A program made the translations under genes and the position numbers. Source: Pleurostoma richardsiae (Eukaryota; Ascomycota; Sordariomycetes; Calosphaeriales; Pleurostomataceae). Taken from it: DNA of 64,000 nt. Below, piece by piece: positions 10,744 through 22,350 of the stretch. How positions within the stretch are numbered: position 1 is the stretch's first letter; each line of letters opens with the position of its first letter. The stretch is from positions 62,001 to 126,000 of the forward strand of contig JANBVO010000043.1 in the NCBI GenBank assembly GCA_030052745.1, read 5' to 3'. The notes under the pieces were generated by a model. It had not been told where the DNA came from. It saw only the letters and a list, made by a program, of their open reading frames with translations, and did not search any database.

Positions 10744-13564
10744 CTATTTTTGGCCTGGAGATGACGACGGCGCTGCTGGAGGTACCTTGCGTACTGTATG
10801 GAGTTCCCTGCTATTTAAGGTACCTACAGTACCACCGCTAAGTCTCCAAATATCGATTTCTCCAGAATTCCCAATGTGGAAGGGCCATGCCACGGATCCC
10901 TTCCTCTTTGTAGAGAACCTGCATATTCCGCCCTGTAAGTGTACATGAACACAGACTGCAGCTGCCGAGTACATGGAAATGCCTGTGCTCCCTCGGCCAT
11001 GCGCAGGTACCACCCGGGGGCAGCTGTACTTCCATGCCTGTACCAACTTCTACGAATCGGCCCCGAGAGAGGAAGGTTCGTCTACGAACGCCTCACCTCA
11101 CCCTTGTCCGCGGTCGTGCCTCCCCTGTTCCTCTCTTGTCCCATTTTGACCGCAAGCCTGACCGCCTGTCTTGCCTCCTCCTTTTCCGCCTTTCTCGTCC
11201 TCCTCCGAACCACGTTTCATCAACCATCGCCAACCTCGTCGCCTAACAGCAACGGAGACGTGTCTGGGGCTGGTGAGACAGGTCCATGTGGCTCAGCTGC
11301 TCTCTGTCGCAAGACCCGTCGAGTCTCCAGACTCATTTAGATCCTCGCCCGCGCTAGAAGCAATTTCCAGCCTTCTAGAAGGCTAATTTTGCGCTTCTGC
11401 TGGCAGCATAATCCATCTCTTATTGCATGAAACATTGTGTTCATGCGTATCCCTGGATGCCCCGCCTTGACTCCAGGCGGCTCGCCCTCATCGCCCTGCC
11501 GGTTTACCAACCTCGTGCTGCCTACCTCCTCGGTCTCTGTCGACCAGTCGCCGACTCCTCAGGAGCTGCCTACAAACCTGGGAGCGACCAGGCTGCGAGG
11601 AAACGCGTCGTGGGTCGCGCAGCCCACCAGCCGAGGGACTCACTTGCGCACCTTCATGCGTCATCTTGGCTCGTCCAAAAGAGCAACCATCTCGCACCTC
11701 CACTCTCTACCCCATTCTGGATATCGACTCCATGGCACCTACGACCCTCCTCCGCGCGGGCTCGGCACGGTGGCCGAAGTACAGGTGCCTGGGCCGTCGA
11801 CATTTCGGTGTTGATATCATGACGGAAGGAAAAGCGAATGTTCTGGACACAAAGGGTTTCCATACACACGTGCGAACTCTCTGGACTCGGCCGACTAATA
11901 ATCGGCTGCAATCTTGATCCAGAAGTCTGGGACGAACGATGACAGTGACCATTCATCGCTGTCGTTGCACGAGGTCAGTGGAACGACGACATTCCTTCTC
12001 ACAAAGCTTGGGGTCGTACTGCTGGGTTGCACTCCCGCAGTAAACCCTCCACTTTCCAACCCGATCGTCAAGCCAGGGTGGCTCCTCAGGCCACTGACGT
12101 ACGCTGCTCATCCATATGCACCGGCATCATACTGGCGAGCTCTAACTGATACTTGTTTGGAGAGTCTCTAAGGACAATCCTTGCCAACGTCGCGCATGAC
12201 CGAGGAGCGCAACAGTTTGCGACGAGTGGATCCAGGCGCCGTCAAAGCACCGCGCTTGTGCTCGGAATCCAAACCCTCCAAGCCCTCTTTTTCTTCCTAT
12301 GTTTGGCATTCCCCTTGCCTTAACACCTTCGGCAATCTAGGCACTAGTCACTGTGGCTTGTTCCTACCCTACGACGTTCCTTACTGCCCTATGGCGCGTG
12401 AGAACGCTGTTCCTTGCTCCTTTGATATAGGCCCCCCAGTCTCATTATATCCCCCCTTCAGGGACTGAGGAAGATTTCTTCTGCGCCGCCTCGTCCCATG
12501 CCCTGATCGAGGAACCCCGCCTCTTATCCGAGTACTCGGCGTCAAGGCAGCTGGAAGTACCTCCTGCTGTCGACGGTACCTCGAGATACCTTTCCAACGG
12601 CTCACATGCAACCTCCGAGAGCCTGTCCACCCGCATTGCAGAGGAGCAACTGCCCTATTGCACTCTAGTCCTCCTCTGTTCCCACCATTTCGGCCCCCCA
12701 TAACCAGCTTTCCTTGATTGTTTAACAGGGGCGGCGCTGTTGTGGTCGTACTTCCATTAATTCGCTTGTCATGCTGCTCCCCAACTGCATGGTAGACCCC
12801 GTTTCAGTTTTTATTCCCCATTCGGCTTTGGCGTTTTGTATCCTTCCATGCATTTTCCAGACTACTGTCTGTTTGGACTGCCCTGGCTCCCCATTAGGAC
12901 ACACCGTCCGGGGTAGCTTGACCGTGAACCATGTCCTTGCCCATGCCCTTGTCTGTCTGTCCAGTGCTGTGGCTCTCGTGGGCCCCCGTCGTTGCATCAT
13001 TAGCTGCGGCCTGGTCGTTGTTTCTATATCCGGGAGGCAGGCCATGGCATAAGATCCCCAAATTATGCTACCGTCATCGCAGGACAGGGTAGGTAGCAAG
13101 TCTCCGCACACTGGCTCAGGAACAGTACATGTCTGGCACATGGCCAGTCGCTTATGTGCTTTAACTTTTGGGACGAAGACCACAATTACCAAGGTACTTC
13201 CTGCCCTCTGCTTCCGAAGTCCCCTGCTCTTCGACTTGATAACGCAGATCAGACGATATAATGCGGCCCATGCCCACTTACTTTGCCTTGTATCCCCCCT
13301 CTGGACGTTCTGCTTAACACAGTGAAGGGAAGAGCTATAGCAAAGGACCAACGAGGCTACAGAGGATCTTCAGACATCAAACGGTTCTTGGTCAGGTGGC
13401 AACATACTGTTAAAAAACGGTCCCCCTCCAGGTTGCCGTCATCCGCTCACAACCATTTTTCGCTCAAAATCCCGCCCGCTCTTGCAGGAAGAGAAACCCA
13501 CCACCAACAACTGCCGTGCACATTCCACCAAACATCGACGACTGCCGCCACCGCACGAAGACAT

Positions 13565-14847
13565 ATGTACTCGGCTGCTCCTCGTCCAGCAATAGCAGAT
13601 TCTAACTATAGCCCGACCGCAGCTGGATCGAAGGCGAGTCATCTCGGACACCCTCGACCTCACGTCTCAACCATTCTCCCCGACGCAGCCCCGCGGGGCT
13701 CAAGTCTCTCAAATTCTCTCCATTCAGAGTCCGGCGACCAGCCAGAGCGGTTCGCTCTGGCGGAACCCATGTGGCGGAGGCACGCTGGCGGGCAACTACC
13801 GAGTAGGACCAGACTACAATGTCAATTATTCACCACAGGACTCGCATCCGGGCGATCAGAACCAGCCTCCTCACGGATACGAACCGCATCATCACCGGGC
13901 CTCGCTGCATCATGCGGGGCCTTCCGGACTTCATGAGCCGCCCACTCACCACCCCTCGCACCACGCCATGCAGCACCACCCAGGAGTCCACCATCCCCAT
14001 CAGGTCTTGATGGACCCCGGGCAGATGGGTGGTCATCCGGGCGCCCGACACATGGCGCACCCGGGACAGACACACTTCGGTGGACCGGGGCCGTCGCCGC
14101 ACTCGGTAGTTGCGCCTCTCTATCCGTCGATGACCCATGGACCAGCTGGAGGGATGAAGCGGTCGCGACCTGACGAGCTCGATCTGTCTGTTTCAGGAAT
14201 GCCCGATCTTGACCAGGGGGACATAGAATCCATGCAGCAGACGCCTCTCGGTACAGCCTATGCACAGGCTGCAGCTGGAGCGCCGCCTACCCATCACCAT
14301 CACAGGCTTCCAGACACAGGACCACCTTCAAAACTCATGCGGCGCGATGGTGATGGAGGAGGAGGGGCCCCGAGTGTTGTCGGGCAAGCGGGCATGCCGG
14401 CGCCAGCTCCGCGGCCTAGGGGGCCTAAGCTGAAGTTCACACCGGAAGACGACCAGTTACTGATTGACTTGAAAGAGAATAAGAGCCTTACGTGGAAGCA
14501 AATCGCTGACTTCTTCCCCGGGCGGTCGAGCGGGACTCTCCAAGTGCGCTATTGTACGAAACTGAAGGCCAAAACAACACAATGGACAGACGAGACAGTG
14601 AGCAGATCCCTCAGCTTGCTCTGAACTTCAGCCCCGTCTAATCCTCATAGCCCTGAGGAGTGACATGATGGCAGGTAACTGACTGTAATGGCAACAGGAT
14701 CAGAAGCTTCGGACGGCTCTCCAAGACTACGAGAACGAGAAATGGCGCATTGTGGCCAATAAAGTTGGAACCGGATTCACACCAGCAGCATGCAAAGAGC
14801 GAGCTGCGCAACTCCTGGAGCAGAATCTCAGTCAACCTCCCTTATAG
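13565..14847 (+). CDS. Myb/SANT-domain DNA-binding protein (frame break in 5' exon)
   Basis: This is a probable nuclear transcription or chromatin factor. After a His/Pro/Gly-rich low-complexity N-terminal region, a Myb-like repeat reads KLKFTPEDDQLLIDLKENK with the Trp of LTWKQIADFF. A second repeat is created across an intron at 14598-14697 (phase 0): TTQWTDET joins DQKLRTALQDYENEKWRIVA, ending ERAAQLLEQ. The final exon stops at 14847. The start MYSAAPRP at 13565 is my choice because it opens a Pro/Ser-rich frame that looks coding. That frame (2) must change to frame 3 between about 13680 and 13780, where GNYRVGPDYNVNY and the His-rich run are encoded. A 76-nt GT-AG intron (13704-13779) would fix this but lacks good consensus; an indel near the C/G runs at 13689-13698 is the alternative. 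A fallback start is the first frame-3 ATG, 13968. Confidence 0.75.
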
Positions 14848-16073
14848 CAATCAATGTCCCCACCAGGGGCTTCGGCTCCTGAGTCTGGGGACACCAACCT
14901 CTACTCACAGCAGCCTCCAAACCATGGCAACACCCTTTACACACAACAGCTCCAGTGAGCCTCGATCGCAAACTCGGACGGTGGTGACTCCAACGGTGCA
15001 GCAGATTCTCTTGCTATTTACAAGCCGTCTCCGTCGATCATCGACAGCAACTTAGGATAATACAACAAACGCAAGGCCTCGCCCGTTCCTCGTTCCTGCC
15101 CTCATCCTTGAACGTTACCATGGTCTGGTTCTGCCCTCAATGCAGCGCGGCGCATTGGAACAATAGACGGGACAGCAAAGCTTCGACTTCTCGGCAGTCT
15201 GTCTCTTTTCTGTCTAAGGCTGGGTTATTGGAGGCCCCAGCTTTGACGTCTTCTCCATTCGATTTCATCGCATTACAAGAACGAGCCGGGCGGGTTAATT
15301 CTAGAGATACCCCAACCGTCACCGGACACCTTTCAGTATATACTTCTTCCATTTGTATGTGTATTTCTGGTTGATGCAAATAGAAATGTGCTGCAGGGCT
15401 GTTGGACATTGGGGGCGTTTGGCCGGTACGTCGAATGGTAGGATACTGGGGCCCGAAACGGTCGTTCTTGTCCTCAAGCCAACTTCCTTATCCGCGAGCT
15501 CCAACAATACAATCGACGACAACGAGAAGGCCTGGAGCCAGGAAGGTACCCTCCTCGTGGATCATGCAGGTGGCAGCCAGGGAAGAGAATTCTTCGCATC
15601 GCCGAGGGAATGGATGGGCCGGCTGAAAGGACGGGCACGACAAGATGAAAGGATTAGAGGCGCCCCTGGAAGAGGAGGGAATACATGGCACCTTTGGAGA
15701 TCACCAGGCGTCCGGGAAGCACGGAATATTTGTGGGAGAGCATAACATCGTTGCACTTTTGATACGCATCGTTCTTCTTTGACTCTTTTCAACTGCGTTC
15801 ATTTTCCATCCCCGTCACATCGTGCTTGCTTTACGACATTCAATAGAGCCTGGGCGTGGTTTAGTAGCCTCGACAATTTCTTGTCTATTGTCTCCCTAAC
15901 CTAGACTGCTAGGAGCTGGGGGGCAACACGGAGAGGAATGTTGACAGCGTGGAACAGAGGCAAGACTCGAACCCCTGAGCAGTCCATGTATGATGTTTCC
16001 ACACACAGGTACATAATATAATAGCTAGCTTAATCAAGATATCACCTGCAAGTGTTGTCTCTTCTTCAGTGAG

Positions 16074-16103
16074 GCCTAGCAGTCTTCAGTGAGGCTGCTA
16101 GGC
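16074..16103. repeat. Perfect 9-bp inverted repeat (hairpin)
   Basis: Arms GCCTAGCAG and CTGCTAGGC flank a 12-nt loop. TCTTCAGTGAGGC also occurs twice as an overlapping direct repeat (about 16064 and 16083), so the structure may have arisen by a small duplication. No T-run follows, so it does not look like a polymerase III terminator. Confidence 0.65.
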
Positions 16104-16540
16104 TTTCCGTAGATGCGTTCTCATGGAGAAGGCCCTCTTTTCTCCAGCCAACAGGATTTGAACCAACGGCGCGCGGTGTGGCGTCTGCTGGACCCAGCCG
16201 GGCCGCGCCTCGTCCAATTCATTGAAGAATAGGGATTGGCGCTGTGGGATAGTGTAAGACGGCTCCTGGGTTGCCAGGTCGGTCCAGCCATGCTTGGAAA
16301 TCTGCGCGTCAGATCTTCCCTCCGGTCTCCCTCCTCCCCCGTTCGTTCTCTCCATACGGCTCGTCCCAGCAACCTACACTCCGGGTTCACAGGCACCCGG
16401 ATCTGTAGAGCCTGGGGAGGGAGAGGGATGTATGCCGATGCCTTGGGCCCTAGACACGGCTCCTTTGATGCCTGCTGCGATGTGCGCATCAGTTGTCACG
16501 GAAATCCATTGGAGACCGTCTCGCGGGATATAACGGGACT

Positions 16541-16558
16541 GTCGTCGTCGTCGTCGTC
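16541..16558 (+). repeat. (GTC)6 microsatellite
   Basis: Six perfect GTC units occur in non-coding sequence. Confidence 0.85.
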
Positions 16559-19500
16559 GCGGTAGGGGACCTGCGCTCTGCGCCAGTCCAGCCGCGTGGA
16601 AGCACGGACAGCAACTTGGGCCAGCCATTCATCCGTGCCCCCTTTCTCGCTGAAGTGGCTTCGGAGGAAAAAAAGGAGAGCAAGAGCTAAGACGAAAGAA
16701 CAGATGGCAGGATAGGCCGATGTTCCTCGGATCGAGTTGCGGCAAAGACACACGGACTTTTTGCTGTCAAACCAGATCAATCAAGCCTCGCACAGGGGGC
16801 CGCGGACGAATTGGCCCGTGTATGACTGCGCCTGACGTCCCTACAGGGCAGAAGCAAAATGCCACGGACATTGGCGTCTGATGCGCGCGACTGGCTTACG
16901 AGCATCCTACAGTACGGAGTAGGCACTGTCGTGCCTCTTGCCTCTCCGACCGGGGAGTTTCCCCTTTGCAGGGCCGCAAGGGAAGCATGACCAACCACAA
17001 GGCCTGCAACAGCAGTTTCGCCCAGCCCTGCTGCATCTGCCGGCGCGGTGATTGGATGTGAGCATTTTCAGGGGCTGGATCTTCTTTTCTTTTTTTTCCA
17101 CTCGCATGGCTGCGCTCCCACCTTGTTCCTGTTCTTTGAAATCGGCCGTTGGGCCATCCGGCGTGGCGTCCCGTGCCGCTCGGGCGTCTTCCTGATTTTC
17201 TTTTTCCAAGAATCTATCAAGCCATCTGACTCGGCAGTTCTCGCATGCTTTGTGTCTAGAAACCGGCTCCGAAGCCAATTGCGTTGCTGCCGGTCCGGCA
17301 GGGCAGCGGAACAAGGCGACCTCTACAAAAGGACTGAAAGCGGAGTTCCCCTGGGCGATACTGATCGAACCCTGGAATAAGTCGGGAATCGCTATGGCTC
17401 AATTGCCAATTAACGGCCAGTTGGGCCAGAATCTCCAACTGCCGTCTCCCGCCGGGTTGGGATCCGCCCTGGCCCCTCGTTCCCGAGACCTGACCACGGC
17501 TCTTCCCTTGCAGCTGGCTCCCTCCAATACGGCCCTTGCTATGGCCGCTCCCACCATCTTCCGCCCTGCGCGTCTTCTGCACGAACGGCCCAGGGGTCGT
17601 GCGTAGCAAGCAAGCAAGACGTGAAGATGCCAGGTGTGTCGCACAGCATGACTTGCCATGCCCATGTTTCCAGGCGTGAAAGCGGAGTGTCATTATTAGT
17701 ATACTGCCCGAGACAACCATCGTTCTAGAGGTTCCTTGCCCAGCATACCTGTCCCGCCGGGCAAACAAAAGATCTGAGCTGTTACTTGAACACGGTGAGC
17801 GTGGCGCGGATCTTCAGCAGGCCGGCCGACAACCATGCCAGTGTCCGATCTGCCGAGGAAGTTGCAGCATCACCACTCCAATCCATGCCTTATCGGTCGT
17901 ATGGAACTCTAGTCAGACGGAAACTTTCAACCTGGTCTTGGATCCAGTTGCTGTCCTTGCAAGCTTACTTCTCAGGTCATGCAGGCTCATCACAACGCAT
18001 TAGTTGCCTCGGTGCGCCGGCGTGATGTCTTCCGAAAGCCCGCTGCCGCCAGCTGGCGCCCTTTGGCAGATACATCCGGGTTCGATGGGCATAATTGCTT
18101 TGGCTCTGTGTATCTTTCGCACAGCCGGACTAACTGATGTAGCTTGAGCGCGTCACAGTGTTGGCGACTTCGAAAGTTGTCGATGGGCAAGAGATTTTCC
18201 GACAGGACCGTTGCCTGGACTTCACGAGCATCATTGGCCATCGTCCATAGTGGTTTAAGTGAGACGATAGACAAAAACCTCTTGGGAGGATGTGACCCTC
18301 TCTATGTCCGTGCGGACGGTCCCAATCGGGGAATTTGAGGCGTCTTCTCGATCATTCGATATTCGACTACATCCATCATGCCTTCTGTATGAAAGACACA
18401 GCGTACCGATCTAGTACTCACGACAGTCCAGATACCTGCAAGGACAACGATATCCGCTCGGTTGATTACCAAGCAGCCTGTGTCTGAGAATGTGGGCCTT
18501 TCTCCTGGCGATTCGCCTGCCTCCTCGGGCGATTCAAAGGTGACCGTCTCGCATAGATGGCCGGCGGTCTAGCGGCCTGCAAAGGCTTTGCTATGGACTC
18601 GTTCCCGGTGTCGAGCCGGCGTGCAGCTGCCTGGAAGGGTGGATCGACGGACAGCAACCACCTTGGTGCATGAAGACTCGTTTCTTCCCAAGATGTTTGT
18701 TTGCCGTATCCCAAGCCTCTTTCTTCCTCGGAACCAAACTTCAGTCCACACTTCCCAGGACATGGTTTGGAAGGGCGCATGTTGGCGTGTCCCCTGCCAG
18801 GGAATCGAGTGCATTTCGTTTCAGGTCTATGCAGGAAACAGGCTGGTTGGTCTCCGATGTATGGATGGCGCCCTCAGGGCGGTACTGAAGAGGGGTTATC
18901 CCTTCAAGTGGTGCGTCTAGATGGCTTCAAGCATATAGTAACAGCTTATCCCATGAGCTGCAAGCGGCGAGCGTTGAAAGATGGGTGGGTGGGTGAAGCT
19001 TCTCAGCGTGGAGGGTGGGGAGCATGATGCGTTGTCCACGGAACCAAGGCGAGCATCAGGTGGATCCCATCCTCCCGTTCTGCACTCGGGAAGTGCAGAA
19101 GAGTCAGACCTCCAGGCCTTGCGTGCGAGGTTGGGGGGAAGGCCTCATGCCGACTCCCCAATAATGGACGGCGTTATAAGGGGGTATAAGGGGGTTGATA
19201 TACGGGCCTATATTGTGAAACCGTTAAGAGTACCCACCTCCTTGCCCGCCCATCGGAGGGAGGGCGAGAAGGACACGCATTCAAGAGCTACACAAGCGTG
19301 GTTGCGTCGCAGTCTCGGTGGCCTGCGTTAGGCCTGCGCCCGGAGGGGATTAGGTATTCTCTTCGGTGATCTTCGAGCCCTGCTGGCCTATGACCACGCG
19401 GAGGCCCGTCCGCTTTCTCCTCTCAAGGCAGGATGCACAAAGAACGCCTCAGAAGAACGGGCGTCACAGAGCAGATGCTCTCGCCTCACCGCTCTTCGAA

Positions 19501-19918
19501 TCCTTACTTGGCCGGCTACCGGATAGCCCGGCCATAGCGCAATTCTAAGAAGGCTACTAGGACGAGCATATTGATTGTCTGCCAGGGCTTTCGAGGTGCG
19601 TCACAGGTGTACGATAGATCTTGATCGATGCGTGCGGCCAGGGCGCTTACTGACGGGTGATATAGGGGTGGTTGACCTTTCCTCTAGCGTAATATCAGGT
19701 CCTGGATCCGATATTGCGCGCCACAGAGCGAAGCCGGAATGCCGCTGTCAGAGAACCTGATAGCAAATTCATGACACCCTTGCCGCAATAGGCCTGCAGA
19801 AGATGCAAAACAGACCACAAACCACCATGAAGGTGGCCTGACGAGGTGATCCGGCAAGTCATGTCCGTGCGCTAACCTTGATCTCTGCACCGTTACATAT
19901 CGAGATCATCCCGATATA

Positions 19919-21382
19919 CTAAGGTACCCTGTTTCCAGTTATTGACTGGGCAGGGAAGTATCTGCCGAGATCTGAGGGCTCCAGAACGACGCCCTTTTCA
20001 ACGAGGTCTATGAGGGTCTTGTGACAGGTCACGTCAAGCCCCGAGTCGAGGTACTTAGCCGTCTCGACAAGCCACCCGTTGAACTCCCTTATCTCTGTGT
20101 CCTTTCCGGCTGTGGCATCCTGGTACATCGAGCTGTAGTTATCCTTAACCTTGTCACCGACTTGGTGCAACATTGCCCTGAGTTTTTGGATAGACAACCG
20201 GTCAAGCAGGTCTTGCTGATGGACTGTGGTAGTGGTTCCAATCTCGGCCGTCGGATCGCTCCGGAGGATCTCTTGGGTGCTTTCGTCTCGCACTAGTGAC
20301 TGCAGGACCCTGCTCGTCTCCTCCAGCAGCATGTCCATGACCCTCGCGGCCTCCCCACTAGGGTCTGCAAACAGGACGCCATTCCTGCACCGCAACACCG
20401 CAGTCAAGGGGTTAATGACTGAGTTGATAACGAGCTTCTCCAGCTGCATCATCCACACCTGCGCCCTCGGTACTGCCCGCCCAGCAAGATACGGGGCGGC
20501 TAGCACCTGCTCCGTCAGATAGTTCCCCGGGCCGTGCTCTGCCTCCTCGCTTAGCGCGACCGGCCCGACCACCACATCCGCAGGCGAGGCAAACACGCTC
20601 CGGAAGGGCCCCAGCGAGTACACTCCGTGCATGGTGACACCCAGCAGCCAGCTCGGGCATCTCCCTGCCACATATCGGGCTTCGCTGTACACAGTACCCT
20701 GCGGCGGCCACAGTCGGCTGACGCCGTTCTGCACAAACAGCACGGAGGATCCCTCGTCGAGGTAGCGCCGGAGCCTGTCGACCTGTGGGACCGCCGCCGG
20801 CGCTTTCGTGGCGACGATCAGGTTCCGCACGATGCCGCCATCGGCGACCTCCCGGACGGGGCCTGACGGCGGTGGTTCCTCCGTCCACCACTCAATGTCG
20901 AAGGCGGACGGCGGCGCGCTGAGATCGGCGCCCGAGGGCGTCGTGAGCTCGATGCCCGGATGGCGCGCCCAGTCCTCTAGCAAGGCGCGCCGGTGGACGA
21001 CGAGCGTTATGGGGGGCGGCGAGGGTAGCTTGGCGAGGGCGGTGGCAAAGAGCCGGCCGAGGTTCCCTAGGCCAAGGACATAGATGCGCCGACGGTCTTC
21101 CAGTGAGGCGGCCTTCCGTGTCAGCGGCGAGTCGCGGCCGTGACATTCGTCCTTGGAGGCTTCCGATAGGTTCTCTGGACGCCACGCGTAGAGCTTGGGT
21201 GCCGGGGTTTGATCCTTCACGATGGCCTGTAGCCAGAACGGTGACGGCGTCGCTCTCCCAGAAACGGGGACTGAGTGCGAGTATGCCCGGACAATCCTGC
21301 TGGTGCCACCCCTACATCCTGTCATATTGCTGGCCGCGATCTCCCGGACGAAGCAAATCCGGACGATGCCGAGCCTCGGCAT
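19919..21382 (-). CDS. 2-dehydropantoate 2-reductase family protein (ketopantoate reductase)
   Basis: The family reduces 2-dehydropantoate to pantoate with NADPH, a step of pantothenate/CoA synthesis. The single 487-codon frame contains the Rossmann motif YVLGLGNLG (GxGNxG at 104-109), the VQNGV motif (218-221), the catalytic-lysine helix EKLVINSVINPLTA (Lys316, Asn320, Asn324) and the C-terminal substrate region YSSMYQDATAGKDTE (Glu430). These match the PanE/ApbA N- and C-terminal domains. The first 95 or so residues precede the Rossmann fold and are Arg/Ser-rich with few acids (MPRLGIVRICFVREI... RAYSHS), consistent with a mitochondrial presequence; this is inference. Fungal genomes often hold several KPR paralogues, so a role in another ketoacid reduction is possible. 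It lies in the same orientation as the HET gene, without obvious coupling. Confidence 0.9.
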   Translation of the reverse strand: MPRLGIVRICFVREIAASNMTGCRGGTSRIVRAYSHSVPVSGRATPSPFWLQAIVKDQTPAPKLYAWRPENLSEASKDECHGRDSPLTRKAASLEDRRRIYVLGLGNLGRLFATALAKLPSPPPITLVVHRRALLEDWARHPGIELTTPSGADLSAPPSAFDIEWWTEEPPPSGPVREVADGGIVRNLIVATKAPAAVPQVDRLRRYLDEGSSVLFVQNGVSRLWPPQGTVYSEARYVAGRCPSWLLGVTMHGVYSLGPFRSVFASPADVVVGPVALSEEAEHGPGNYLTEQVLAAPYLAGRAVPRAQVWMMQLEKLVINSVINPLTAVLRCRNGVLFADPSGEAARVMDMLLEETSRVLQSLVRDESTQEILRSDPTAEIGTTTTVHQQDLLDRLSIQKLRAMLHQVGDKVKDNYSSMYQDATAGKDTEIREFNGWLVETAKYLDSGLDVTCHKTLIDLVEKGVVLEPSDLGRYFPAQSITGNRVP

Positions 21383-22350
21383 TTTCGATGGCTCAGAGGC
21401 TCAGAGAGGTTTCTCCCCTGCCCCTTTTTCAAAGCTGGCTAATAATTCGGCCGCATACCGGGCCAATTGCGTTGATAATATCGGGATGTTAATGAGAGCG
21501 TAGTTAAGCGTTCGGGGTGAAGTTGAAATTGGCTTGGTCCTAATTGAGCATAAACTGCGGTAAGGTGCATAATCGCCCCGATAGTTCGATATCGTCCAGC
21601 TAAGCGGGTACGCCCTTTGAGTGACTACAGGTATTACGGAGTTTTCACTTTTATACTCGAGCTGTCCATATCGTAGAGCAGTATTTCTTACTGTGACTAA
21701 GCCCGAGTGGACGTCAAGAACGGTTGGATGCAAGATAAGAGCTGAGAAATATGAAAAAAAGTCATGAAAAGAAAAGGGGTTGGTTGGCAAGGCATCGACT
21801 TGAACAGGGGAGAGAGAAGGCATCGCGGCGGGAACTCAAAAAGAGAAGGCCGCCGGTCGGGCTCCTCTTCACGCTTCAGGCCCAGCCCTAGGATCTCAGC
21901 GTCCTTGGCTACTGCGCCCCCTGCCGTTTCGGCTCTGCGGGTATTGTTTTGCGGCTGATCCCTCCTCCCCAGCATGCGTCATGAGGGCAAGTACGGTAGG
22001 GGGCCGTGTCTGAGGTTCATAGGATGAAAGCTGTTTTCGAAGGAAGAGGGTGTGTAACCGTTAGGCCACCGCGCTCCCCAGCTACCTCACCGCTGTTGAA
22101 AACATTATCTCTTATTTTGATATGTAAGGTGCTGTCGACTTCAGACGAAACGAGCCTGAGGCTGCTGCAACGACAGACAGGCTCCAAACCTCCCAGGCTA
22201 TCACAGTTCATGCCTTGGTCCACGTATCTGCTGAGAATAGTAGCAAGGTTCGCATGAGGAATCTTCGAACTGTGTCCATGATAAGCGAGCAGTCGCGTTT
22301 ATCCCTAAGATCTGGAAAATTGAGGCTTTACTGCAAGCCCACATGCAGTA
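21383..22350. other. Intergenic spacer between KPR and HET genes
   Basis: No coding frame is supportable. A tRNA-like 5' half is visible on the minus strand near 22049-22078 but has no matching T-arm or acceptor (see rejected items). The spacer should contain the KPR promoter (right of 21382) and the HET gene terminator. Confidence 0.5.

Larger units (their letters stand above)
8215..13564. other. Long gene-free interval between prp8 and the Myb gene
   Basis: No open frame here has coding character: the ORFs are short, overlap on both strands and carry no recognisable domain or splice-linked exons. It holds the prp8 3' flank, two G-rich runs (annotated separately), and a pyrimidine-rich stretch around 11.08-11.23 kb. 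That stretch resembles fungal promoter/5'-leader sequence and could belong to a long 5' UTR of the Myb gene. Base composition is not AT-rich, so there is no sign of a RIP-mutated transposon. Confidence 0.6.
14848..19918. other. Long gene-free interval downstream of the Myb gene
   Basis: No ORF with domain content or consistent exon structure was found on either strand. The first several hundred bases probably include the Myb 3' UTR. It holds a perfect 9-bp hairpin at 16074-16103, a (GTC)6 microsatellite, one copy of the word GTACGGAGTA (about 16912), and a short direct repeat ATAAGGGGGT (about 19177-19196). Non-coding RNA genes cannot be excluded. Confidence 0.55.

Noticed and set aside
12722-13351. 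209-codon minus-strand ORF upstream of the Myb gene
   Set aside because: No domain, no splice-linked exons, irregular composition, and overlapping ORFs on the other strand of similar quality.
15960-15990. TTCGA-containing B-box-like sequence on the minus strand
   Set aside because: Stem arms do not pair and no A-box is present upstream.
16130-16215. Possible tRNA on the minus strand around GGTTCAAATCC
   Set aside because: The T-loop consensus matches, but the T-stem has a mismatch and wobbles, and no acceptor pairing exists at the right distance.
8215-19918. Decayed, RIP-mutated transposon in the gene-poor interval
   Set aside because: No AT-rich bias, no terminal repeats, no transposase or reverse-transcriptase remnants in any frame.
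22047-22078. tRNA-like 5' half on the minus strand (GGGGAGCGCGGTGGCCTAACGG...)
   Set aside because: The D-arm-like sequence is suggestive, but no T-arm (GTTCRANNC) or matching acceptor strand follows within 150 nt, with or without an intron. At most it is a degenerate fragment.
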